Below, in pieces: positions 1 to 5,064 of a stretch of 5,064 bases of DNA. Location: positions 1 to 5,064 of the forward strand of contig JACVCA010000117.1 of the NCBI GenBank assembly GCA_016742295.1. The letters run 5' to 3'. The notes beneath the pieces were generated by a model that saw only the letters and a program-made list of their open reading frames with translations, was not told where the DNA came from and did not search any database. Positions within the stretch are counted from its first letter, which is position 1; every line of letters begins with the position of its first letter. Position numbers and translations under genes: made by a program. The DNA is from Alphaproteobacteria bacterium (GTDB lineage Bacteria > Pseudomonadota > Alphaproteobacteria > JAGOMX01).

Positions 1-1
1 A

Positions 2-643
2 AAAGCTGCTGAGCAGGGCCATGTTGAAGCTCAATACACTCTCGGTGAGACGTATGTTCAAGGTCAAGGAGTACAACAATCCTTTAAGAAGGCAATAAAG
101 TTGTACCGAAAAGCTGCTGAGCAAGGCCATGTTGAAGCTCAATATAATCTGGGAAACAGGTATTTTAATGATCAAGGAGAACGACAATCCAATGAGGAGG
201 CGGTAGGATGGCTTCAGAAAGCCGCTGAACAAGGACACACCCAGGCTCAAAACGACCTTGGAGTGGTGTATGCACAAGATTATGGAGTACAACAATCTAA
301 TGAGAAGGCGATAGAATGGTACCAAAAAGCAGCTGAACAAGGAAATGCTGAAGCCCAATATAATTTGGGGATGATGTATGCACAAGGTTATGGAGTACAA
401 CAATCTAATGAGAAGGCGGTAGGATGGCTTCAGAAAGCCGCTGATCAGGGACAAGCAAAAGCCCAATACAATCTTGGTGGTGCATATGTTAAAGGGTATG
501 GTGTAGAGCAATCAGATCAAAAGGCGAAGGAGTTGTGGCAGAAGGCTGCTAAACAAGAACATGTACTAGCTCAACATTCCCTTGGAGTATTGCTTTCTCG
601 AAATGATTCAAATGATAATGTTAGAGGAGCCGAGTGGCTAATG
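2..643 (+). repeat. Tandem 108-base Sel1 repeat array
   Basis: Five in-phase units of exactly 108 bases start at 2, 110, 218, 326 and 434, followed by a 102-base decayed unit at 542. Each encodes KAAEQG..EAQ..LG..Y..GYGVQQS..KA..W.Q. DNA identity is patchy and high. 1-36 matches 109-144 with one mismatch. 268-310 matches 376-418 with one mismatch. 198-228 is identical to 414-444, two units apart. The similarity extends to synonymous positions, so the array expanded or was homogenised recently. The sixth unit has lost the GxGV turn and is two residues short. Confidence 0.9.
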
Positions 644-3600
644 AAGGCTGCCAGAAACAATAAAAAAGATACATTTACCTTTGGCAACCAACATCAAGCT
701 AACTTGAGTAAACAAGATAAGGCTCAAACTATGCTTGGTATGCTATATTATATTGGCCGTGGAGTTTTGAGAAATGAAAAAAAGGCAATTAAATGGCTTA
801 AGAAATCAGATTTAAATTTACAAATCTCATCTTCTATAATGCCTATGCCCTTACAACCGCTCTTTTCTCAATCATATAGTTGCTCAAGTGGAAATAATCA
901 ATGCATCGAAAGCGCGTGCTTTAGTATTCTTGCTGCCTTGTGTACTCCTGTAAGCTTAGAATATTTTGAAAATGAGTCAAAATATTCTAAGTTATTGTCT
1001 TGTTTGATTAAAAAAATCAGTATTGAGAAGAAAGGCAAGAGTATTGGTGAGGCAGTTAAAGAATATAAAGAAGCTGCAGAAAAAGGAGAAGCAAACTCTC
1101 AGCTGAAAGTGGGAATTTTTTACCATTATGGCTTAGGGATCGTCCAAGATCTTGAGAAAGCCATCGAATGGTATAGCGAGGCAACCCAGAGAGGAAACAT
1201 TGAGGCCCAGTCTCTTCTTTCTAATTTCTACGCGAATGGCGTAGATATTGTTAATGATCAAGCTAACAGCCAAATATGGCAGAAACGCGCAGTCAGTAAT
1301 ATATTTAAGGCTTCTCCCTTTTCTATGGATTCTTCTGCTATTGAAGTAATCCCTATATCTTTAAAACCGAAAAGTCCTCATTTTACTTTTCATCTTGATG
1401 ACGACGAAATTGTTCAAGATGAGAGTGAAATTATAAGGTCTTATACAAAGACAGCTGATCAAGGAGATGAAGAGGTTCGAGATACGCTTAGTAGATTAAC
1501 AAGAGAAGTTAATCAAAAAATCCAAGTAAGTTTGGGTAAGTTATATACTGATGTAGTAATAGGCAGATCTCCTACTACTACTGATGCTGATGTATTTTTG
1601 TGGTTATCTGTAGCCAGTGTAGCTGGAGATATAAAGGCTACTTATCGATTAGGTCGGATGTATGAGTATGGGTGGGGCTGCGATAAGGATGAGATATTAG
1701 CTGTAGGATGTTTTACAGATGCAGCGACTACAGGGTGGTATGCATCAGCTCAGAAGGCATTAGGAGAAGCTTATCGGTATGGCAAGGGAGTACCTCAGTC
1801 TAAGATAGATGCACTACGTTGGTATCGTAGAGCAGCTAAGCAAGGAGATGCGGGAGCAACAGCTGTTATTAAGGATATGGCAGATGAGGATGGTAATGAA
1901 GCAGCGATGTATGCTTTAGGTCGTGCTCATAAAGAAGGCTGGGGAATCGCTAGAGATAAAGAGGAAGTAGCGCTTCAGTATACAAGAGCAGCTAATCAGA
2001 ACTATCCTAAGGGTCAGTATGCAGCCGCCCTTCAAAGGTTAGAAGGTAAAGTTGGTCAGGATGACCTAGACCCTCTGTTATTATTGGTGGTTCTTTCAGG
2101 TAAAGAGGCTGTCTCTCATTATTATGGCTTACAAGGTCAAAAAAGAGTAAGTCGTACTCAGAGAAAGCAGATTGCAAAGCTTATTAATGAGAACTATCAA
2201 CAGTATTATGAGCAAGGGTATTATAAAGCTCAGCATAAATTAGCTGAGCTTTATGAAACAGGCAAAATCATTCCTTTAACAAGCTTAAAAGATCCAATAG
2301 ATATATATGAAGAATCTATCAGGCTTTATAAAGCCTCAGTTCAGAGTAATAAGCCTGTAGCTATAGCTCCTCTTGAGAGGGTGCAAGCCTCTCTTGCTCT
2401 CTTTAAGCAGATGGATGAGCATCAAAGGTTAAGCCATGATAATCCAAAGTTTGCTAAGCTCTTAGAGAAGTATGCAAGCACGAGAAAGCATCCCCCAGAA
2501 TATCTTTATCGCTTAGCTCTTATATTTAACCAAGCAGATCTTTATTCCGAGTCAGTACGTAAGAAGCTTGTTGATATTGTTCGTTTGCTTGCAAGTCTAC
2601 CTGAAAATAGCAAGCAAGCACAAGGTATGTTGCATATGGTTATGAGCTTAGTAAACTCCAAGGAGTTTAAAGAAGGAGAAGAAAAAGTTGGAGAGAGCTA
2701 TCGGTTAAGAGAGTTAGAGAGCATTAAGAAGGATATTAACCTTATAAGAAGGTCTTGGTGTTTGATTCCTTCACCCAGCAGTGTTGTCTCTGAGGACTTA
2801 AGAGTTTCTCTTAACATGCTACATGATCCAAGGATAGAGATCTTTAATAGTTACTTCAGGCAAGCAGAAGGGGATTATGAGGTTGATCTGTTTAATCGGT
2901 CAGTAGATAAGATCTTAAATCTGTTTGATCACTTACGCCAAAGAGGAGAGATTACGCAAGAGCGTTTGAGTAGTGAAGAGGAGGGACAAGGTATAGAGGG
3001 AGAAGAAAGTGTTAAAGAAGTTGGCAGTCGAGAGAGTCTTAAAAGGCTTTTAACATCTAATAATGCAGCAAGACCTAACAATCGCTTTGCACATCGCTTG
3101 ATTCGTATAGCCGATATGGTGCAAGAGCAATATAAGAAGGATCCATCTTTAGTGGCCTCTCAGCTTATTCAATGGGCAAAGAGAGGAGTTAACTGCTTAA
3201 CAGCAGGTGAAGAAGAGATGAATCAATTTTATATTGATTACATTATGAATGCAAAACTAGACTCAGGAGCATTAGCAAAGGAAAACAGAACGCTTGAGAT
3301 GCAGATTGCCATATGCTTAGCTAAACTTAGGTATAGATTATTAGATGAGCTTGTTGACAGAGAAGATGCAGAGAGGATACATGCAGTAAAGCATTTAGAG
3401 AAGAAGGCACGTTATGCGCTTGGGTTATTAGGAGATGCAGAGAACTATAAGGATGTATCAGAAGAAGGAGCTATTGAGCAGAAGTATCTACACATGTCTT
3501 TTCAAGATATTGTTGGTGAGGTAATGAAGAGGTATACTCATGACTTTATGGCAGAGCACATAGCTAAGCAAATTGATGACAAAGTGATAAGTTATGAAAA

Positions 3601-3943
3601 AATTATGAGGCGCCTAAGGTTTCAGTATATCAGGGGAAAGGTAGCCCCTAACGGCATGCTTGATAATAGCTTATTCAGCAATGAGGATTACATTCTTGAT
3701 CATTGCTCAAGAGAAGAGTTTGAAAAGCAGGTGATGCTTTTCCATTCGATGCAAGGAATAAGCTCGGGTAACGACCATTCAAATAAAAACTTTTTGGATT
3801 GGGATGCTATTAAAGGGCAATCCTATGAGTATGCAAGAGAGCAAATGGCAACAGAGTTTTATGATGAAAACTATAAGTTTACTCACAAAGGTGCTAAAGC
3901 TCTGCTAAAGGGTATGGGATATTTGGAAGAAGAGGGACACTAA
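2..3943 (+). CDS. Large Sel1-repeat protein, 5'-truncated by the window edge
   Basis: Sel1-like repeats are TPR-related helix pairs that stack into solenoids and bind other proteins; no enzyme domain is visible. The frame is open from the first bases, with an intact Sel1 repeat (KAAEQG...LG..Y..GQGV) before the TTG at 101, so that TTG is an internal leucine and the true start lies upstream. The window holds 1313 residues and a TAA stop. Using window numbering: residues 1-180 are five near-perfect 36-residue repeats, 181-214 a decayed sixth, 240-269 an isolated repeat, about 285-340 a cysteine-bearing insert, 351-431 two repeats, 506-682 several more, 735-783 one very degenerate unit, and 784-1313 a helical region I do not recognise. 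The acidic stretch near 990-1017 is probably a flexible linker. The downstream paralogue has a signal peptide, so this protein is probably exported too, but its N-terminus is not visible. EnhC of Legionella, of similar size and repeat-rich, is the nearest kind of protein I know; orthology is not claimed. Confidence 0.93.
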   Translation, partial: KAAEQGHVEAQYTLGETYVQGQGVQQSFKKAIKLYRKAAEQGHVEAQYNLGNRYFNDQGERQSNEEAVGWLQKAAEQGHTQAQNDLGVVYAQDYGVQQSNEKAIEWYQKAAEQGNAEAQYNLGMMYAQGYGVQQSNEKAVGWLQKAADQGQAKAQYNLGGAYVKGYGVEQSDQKAKELWQKAAKQEHVLAQHSLGVLLSRNDSNDNVRGAEWLMKAARNNKKDTFTFGNQHQANLSKQDKAQTMLGMLYYIGRGVLRNEKKAIKWLKKSDLNLQISSSIMPMPLQPLFSQSYSCSSGNNQCIESACFSILAALCTPVSLEYFENESKYSKLLSCLIKKISIEKKGKSIGEAVKEYKEAAEKGEANSQLKVGIFYHYGLGIVQDLEKAIEWYSEATQRGNIEAQSLLSNFYANGVDIVNDQANSQIWQKRAVSNIFKASPFSMDSSAIEVIPISLKPKSPHFTFHLDDDEIVQDESEIIRSYTKTADQGDEEVRDTLSRLTREVNQKIQVSLGKLYTDVVIGRSPTTTDADVFLWLSVASVAGDIKATYRLGRMYEYGWGCDKDEILAVGCFTDAATTGWYASAQKALGEAYRYGKGVPQSKIDALRWYRRAAKQGDAGATAVIKDMADEDGNEAAMYALGRAHKEGWGIARDKEEVALQYTRAANQNYPKGQYAAALQRLEGKVGQDDLDPLLLLVVLSGKEAVSHYYGLQGQKRVSRTQRKQIAKLINENYQQYYEQGYYKAQHKLAELYETGKIIPLTSLKDPIDIYEESIRLYKASVQSNKPVAIAPLERVQASLALFKQMDEHQRLSHDNPKFAKLLEKYASTRKHPPEYLYRLALIFNQADLYSESVRKKLVDIVRLLASLPENSKQAQGMLHMVMSLVNSKEFKEGEEKVGESYRLRELESIKKDINLIRRSWCLIPSPSSVVSEDLRVSLNMLHDPRIEIFNSYFRQAEGDYEVDLFNRSVDKILNLFDHLRQRGEITQERLSSEEEGQGIEGEESVKEVGSRESLKRLLTSNNAARPNNRFAHRLIRIADMVQEQYKKDPSLVASQLIQWAKRGVNCLTAGEEEMNQFYIDYIMNAKLDSGALAKENRTLEMQIAICLAKLRYRLLDELVDREDAERIHAVKHLEKKARYALGLLGDAENYKDVSEEGAIEQKYLHMSFQDIVGEVMKRYTHDFMAEHIAKQIDDKVISYEKIMRRLRFQYIRGKVAPNGMLDNSLFSNEDYILDHCSREEFEKQVMLFHSMQGISSGNDHSNKNFLDWDAIKGQSYEYAREQMATEFYDENYKFTHKGAKALLKGMGYLEEEGH
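719..808 (+). repeat. Isolated Sel1 repeat within the first gene
   Basis: Residues 240-269 read KAQTMLGMLYYIGRGV...EKKAIKWLKKS. This has the LG.LY, G.GV and KA..WL positions of the Sel1 consensus. It is separated from the N-terminal array by about 25 lysine- and asparagine-rich residues that do not fit the consensus. Confidence 0.75.
854..1020 (+). other. Cysteine-bearing non-repeat insert
   Basis: Residues 285-340 of the first protein lie between two Sel1 blocks and do not follow the repeat. Five cysteines occur at codons 881, 902, 917, 941 and 1001, with spacing of 7, 5, 8 and 20 residues. The middle part (CIESACFSILAALC) is hydrophobic but too short and interrupted to be a clear membrane segment. 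If the protein is exported, disulfide bonding is possible. No metal-binding motif is recognised. Confidence 0.5.
1052..1294 (+). repeat. Second Sel1 block of the first gene (two units)
   Basis: Residues 351-431 contain AVKEYKEAAEKGEANSQ, then G.FYHYGLGIVQD.EKAIEWYSEA, followed by a decayed unit (GNIEAQSLLSNFYANGVDI). The aromatic, glycine and AA..G positions fit Sel1 repeats. A roughly 74-residue non-repeat spacer, with the acidic patch LDDDEIVQDESE, separates it from the next block. Confidence 0.75.
1517..2047 (+). repeat. Third Sel1 block of the first gene (four to five degenerate units)
   Basis: Residues 506-682 hold successive units recognisable by VSLGKLY, YRLGRMYEYGWGCDKDE, KALGEAYRYGKGVPQSKIDALRWYRRAAKQGD and YALGRAHKEGWGIARDKEE. 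The unit around 577-620 matches the consensus best. DNA similarity between these units is low, so they are much older than the N-terminal array. Confidence 0.8.
2204..2350 (+). repeat. Last, very degenerate Sel1-like unit of the first gene
   Basis: Residues 735-783 include YYEQGYYKAQHKLAELYETGK and a later IRLYKASVQSN. These keep the QG...AQ..LA.LY.TGK and Y.AS...N positions of a Sel1 unit, but with an insertion between the helices. Repeat character cannot be followed beyond this point. Confidence 0.5.
2351..3940 (+). other. Unrecognised helical C-terminal region of the first protein
   Basis: Residues 784-1313 (about 530) are rich in Leu, Lys, Glu, Arg and Ile in amphipathic spacing, which suggests mostly alpha-helix. 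I see no Sel1 units, catalytic motif or membrane segment. The segment around 990-1017 is Glu/Ser/Gly-rich and probably a disordered linker, splitting the region into about 205 and 295 residues. The protein ends with a helix-like ALLKGMGYLEEEGH. Confidence 0.55.
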
Positions 3944-3995
3944 AATTATTTTAGGGTCAGTATTTTATTTTTTTTATTAACATATTAAGAGGATT

Positions 3996-4027
3996 GATAT
4001 GGTCTGAAGATGTTGACGCTCCATATC
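3996..4027. repeat. Inverted repeat GATATGG/CCATATC
   Basis: GATATGG at 3996-4002 is perfectly complementary to CCATATC at 4021-4027, with an 18-base loop. Allowing one bulged C at 4028, the outer TT (3994-3995) also pairs with AA (4029-4030). It lies just downstream of the first gene. It could be an RNA hairpin or an operator-like site; neither is shown. Confidence 0.5.
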
Positions 4028-4075
4028 CAAGGCTGGGAGCTTGAGTTGGGAAAGATTATTCGAAAACCAAGGTTA

Positions 4076-4111
4076 TAGAAGATTTTCGCCCCTTACGACT
4101 CTTCTAAGTCG
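4076..4111. repeat. Two mutually exclusive stems
   Basis: TAGAAGA at 4076-4082 pairs perfectly with TCTTCTA at 4100-4106. CGACT at 4096-4100 pairs with AGTCG at 4107-4111 across a 6-base loop. The stems share position 4100, and the second stem's 5' arm lies largely inside the first stem's loop, so they cannot both form fully. Such overlap occurs in attenuators but also arises by chance. Confidence 0.4.
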
Positions 4112-4151
4112 CTACAGATTACCTATCCCCTTAGCTTGCTGCGGGGTGTAG
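4112..4151. repeat. G+C-rich bulged hairpin
   Basis: CTACA at 4112-4116 pairs with TGTAG at 4147-4151. CCCC at 4127-4130 pairs with GGGG at 4143-4146, directly next to it on the 3' side. The 20-base core 4127-4146 continues past one mismatch into AGC/GCT around a CTTG tetraloop. The 5' arm has a 10-base bulge (4117-4126). No T-run follows, so it is not a standard rho-independent terminator. The heptamer CCCCTTA of the 5' arm also occurs at 4089-4095 and could pair with the same G-run. Confidence 0.5.
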
Positions 4152-4213
4152 TATTGTCAATAAAAGTAGTTACAAGGGTGCACTATTTTACAGATGATTT
4201 GCTTGATTTTCTA

Positions 4214-4220
4214 AGAGGAG
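4214..4220 (+). promoter_or_regulatory. Ribosome binding site of the second Sel1 gene
   Basis: AGAGGAG ends 8 bases before the ATG at 4229, which is good Shine-Dalgarno spacing. It supports that ATG as the start and argues against a Bacteroidetes-type, Shine-Dalgarno-poor genome. Confidence 0.8.
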
Positions 4221-4228
4221 ATTGAACT

Positions 4229-4297
4229 ATGAGAATACAAATCATATCAAGATTTTTTATTCTAGGAATGACTCTCTTTAATAATTATATTTATGCA
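4229..4297 (+). other. Predicted Sec signal peptide coding segment
   Basis: Twenty-three codons encode two arginines near the N-terminus, a hydrophobic stretch (IISRFFILGMTLF) and a YIYA end with small Ala at -1 and Ile at -3. No cysteine is at the cleavage site, so it is not a lipoprotein. The next residues (TVQQQEVIES) are polar, as expected after cleavage. Confidence 0.75.
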
Positions 4298-5064
4298 ACT
4301 GTACAGCAGCAAGAGGTTATCGAATCAGCTCAGGAAATTCAAGGGATAGATGAAAAATCTGAGATAGAACATTTAATAAAACGCGGAGAAGCGTCACAAC
4401 TTGGAGCAGATAAAGAAACTGATGCTGATCTTAAGCAAGCATTTTATTATGAAGCTTTCCTCGCTTATCAACAAGCAGCAAATAAAGGAAATGCAGAAGC
4501 ACAATGCTTACTTGGTAGACTCTACAAAATGGGTCAAGGAGTGAAACAATCAGAGACAGATGCAGTTAAATGGTATTCTCTTGCTTCAAATCAGGATCAC
4601 CCAAGAGCACAATATTTACTTGCAAGTTTATATGAAGAAGGGAAAGGAACCCCTAAAGAAATAAGCTCTCAATCTAATGAAATTGCGCAAGCATTATATA
4701 CTAAAGCTTTTGAGAATTTTACGCGACGTCTTCCTACTAAAGCATCGCATCAATGTACTTTTGGTTTGATGTATTTAAATCATAAAGGACATCAAGTAGA
4801 TGATCTTTCGGAAGAAGATGATATCTTAGCTGCTTATTGGTTCAATGAAGCTGCAATGCAAGGATATTCCCCTGCTCAATTTAGTCTTGGTTATATATAT
4901 AGTGTCGGCCAAGGAGTAGCTCAAAATAACGAGATCGCTTTGCAATGGTTCCAAAAAGCAGCTGAACAAGGAAATGCTGAGGCACAAGTTAACCTTGTCG
5001 TGATGTATGCCGAGGGCCAAGGAGTGACTCAAAATAACGAGATCGCTTTGGAATGGTTCCAAAA
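4229..5064 (+). CDS. Exported Sel1-repeat protein, 3'-truncated by the window edge
   Basis: The ATG follows a good Shine-Dalgarno sequence, and the frame is open to the edge with no stop, giving 278 complete codons. Residues 1-23 look like a Sec signal peptide: basic Arg2 and Arg8, a hydrophobic FFILGMTLF core, and likely cleavage after Ala23 (YIYA/TVQ). Residues 24-81 are a Gln/Glu-rich linker. Sel1 units follow at 82-117, 118-158 (longer by 5), 159-206 (with the acidic insert DDLSEEDD), 207-242 and 243-278. The last two are near-identical in DNA, although Val257 replaces the usual glycine of the LG..Y motif. The mature protein probably sits in the periplasm or is exported further. It is expected to bind other proteins through its solenoid, as envelope or host-interaction Sel1 proteins do; partners are unknown. 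It is a paralogue of the upstream gene and could share its long C-terminal region, which lies outside this window. Confidence 0.92.
   Translation, partial: MRIQIISRFFILGMTLFNNYIYATVQQQEVIESAQEIQGIDEKSEIEHLIKRGEASQLGADKETDADLKQAFYYEAFLAYQQAANKGNAEAQCLLGRLYKMGQGVKQSETDAVKWYSLASNQDHPRAQYLLASLYEEGKGTPKEISSQSNEIAQALYTKAFENFTRRLPTKASHQCTFGLMYLNHKGHQVDDLSEEDDILAAYWFNEAAMQGYSPAQFSLGYIYSVGQGVAQNNEIALQWFQKAAEQGNAEAQVNLVVMYAEGQGVTQNNEIALEWFQ
4907..5064 (+). repeat. Near-identical 108-base Sel1 repeat pair, cut by the edge
   Basis: Bases 4907-4956 and 5015-5064 match at 47 of 50 positions, exactly 108 bases apart, encoding GQGV.QNNEIAL.WFQK twice. The window ends two bases into the lysine codon that opens the next unit, so the array probably continues. 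Confidence 0.88.

Larger units (their letters stand above)
3944..4228. other. Non-coding gap with a T-rich start and several inverted repeats
   Basis: These 285 bases hold no convincing ORF. About 3959-3980 is T-rich but has no G+C stem before it, so it is not a typical intrinsic terminator. From 3996 to about 4152 base composition is visibly more G+C-rich, with several inverted repeats entered separately. The promoter of the downstream gene is probably between 4150 and 4210, but no -35/-10 pair with normal spacing stands out. The structured part ends about 60 bases before the ribosome binding site, so it could be a leader element, a small RNA or the remnant of a mobile repeat. Confidence 0.7.

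Noticed and set aside
101..103. TTG as the start codon of the first gene
   Set aside because: The frame is open upstream to the window edge and encodes a complete Sel1 repeat; this codon is an internal leucine in AIKLYRKAAEQG.
2..541. CRISPR-like or satellite array
   Set aside because: The 108-base periodicity is in-frame coding repetition with the Sel1 protein consensus, with no spacer/repeat alternation.
2075..2095. Hydrophobic LLLLVVL as a membrane segment
   Set aside because: It is only seven residues, flanked by Asp and Gly within a Sel1-type helical region, so it is better explained as a buried helix.
3954..3980. Intrinsic terminator after the first gene
   Set aside because: There is a T-run, but the only preceding inverted repeat (3941-3953) is entirely A+T, so no stable stem is present.
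4010..4078. 22-residue ORF (MLTLHIQGWELELGK...)
   Set aside because: It lacks a properly spaced ribosome binding site. The AAGAGG at 3987-3992 is correctly spaced only for an ATG at 3999 that meets a stop after two codons. The ORF lies across the inverted repeats.
4154..4189. Promoter TTGTCA (4154-4159) with TATTTT (4184-4189)
   Set aside because: The spacer is 24 bases, well beyond the usual 16-18, and the -10 match is weak.
4826..5062. 78-codon ORF on the - strand
   Set aside because: It is the antisense shadow of the second gene's repeats. Its own internal repetition simply mirrors the 108-base Sel1 units, and it resembles no protein I know.

Overview
The window is AT-rich (roughly 40% G+C by eye). 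It holds the ends of two large Sel1-repeat protein genes on the + strand, separated by a 285-base gap. The first gene runs in from the left edge and ends at 3943. The second starts at 4229 and runs off the right edge. Nothing I can support is encoded on the - strand.

Organism: no marker gene is present, so the source can only be guessed. The second gene has a purine-rich Shine-Dalgarno sequence and a conventional Sec-type signal peptide, so the DNA is bacterial. Long Sel1-repeat proteins in an AT-rich genome are typical of host-associated bacteria such as Legionella/Coxiella relatives, Holosporales-like alphaproteobacteria and environmental chlamydiae. I cannot choose among these.

Layout: 2-3943 encodes at least 1313 residues. 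It begins with five near-perfect 36-residue Sel1 repeats (108 bases each). Increasingly degenerate Sel1 blocks follow to about residue 783, interrupted by a cysteine-bearing insert. A helical C-terminal region of about 530 residues comes last, and I do not recognise it. 3944-4228 is non-coding and carries several inverted repeats, including a G+C-rich stem. 4229-5064 encodes the first 278 residues of an exported Sel1 protein: signal peptide, short linker, then five Sel1 units whose last two are almost identical in DNA.

How they relate: both genes share the repeat consensus, and a 30-base stretch is identical between them, so they are paralogues. Sel1 repeats form helical solenoids that bind partner proteins. 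In characterised bacteria, exported examples act at the envelope or host interface (LpnE and EnhC of Legionella). The exact roles here are unknown. Both window edges fall on the same codon of the same repeat. This fits a tandem array of such genes, or an assembly that broke or collapsed in near-identical repeats.
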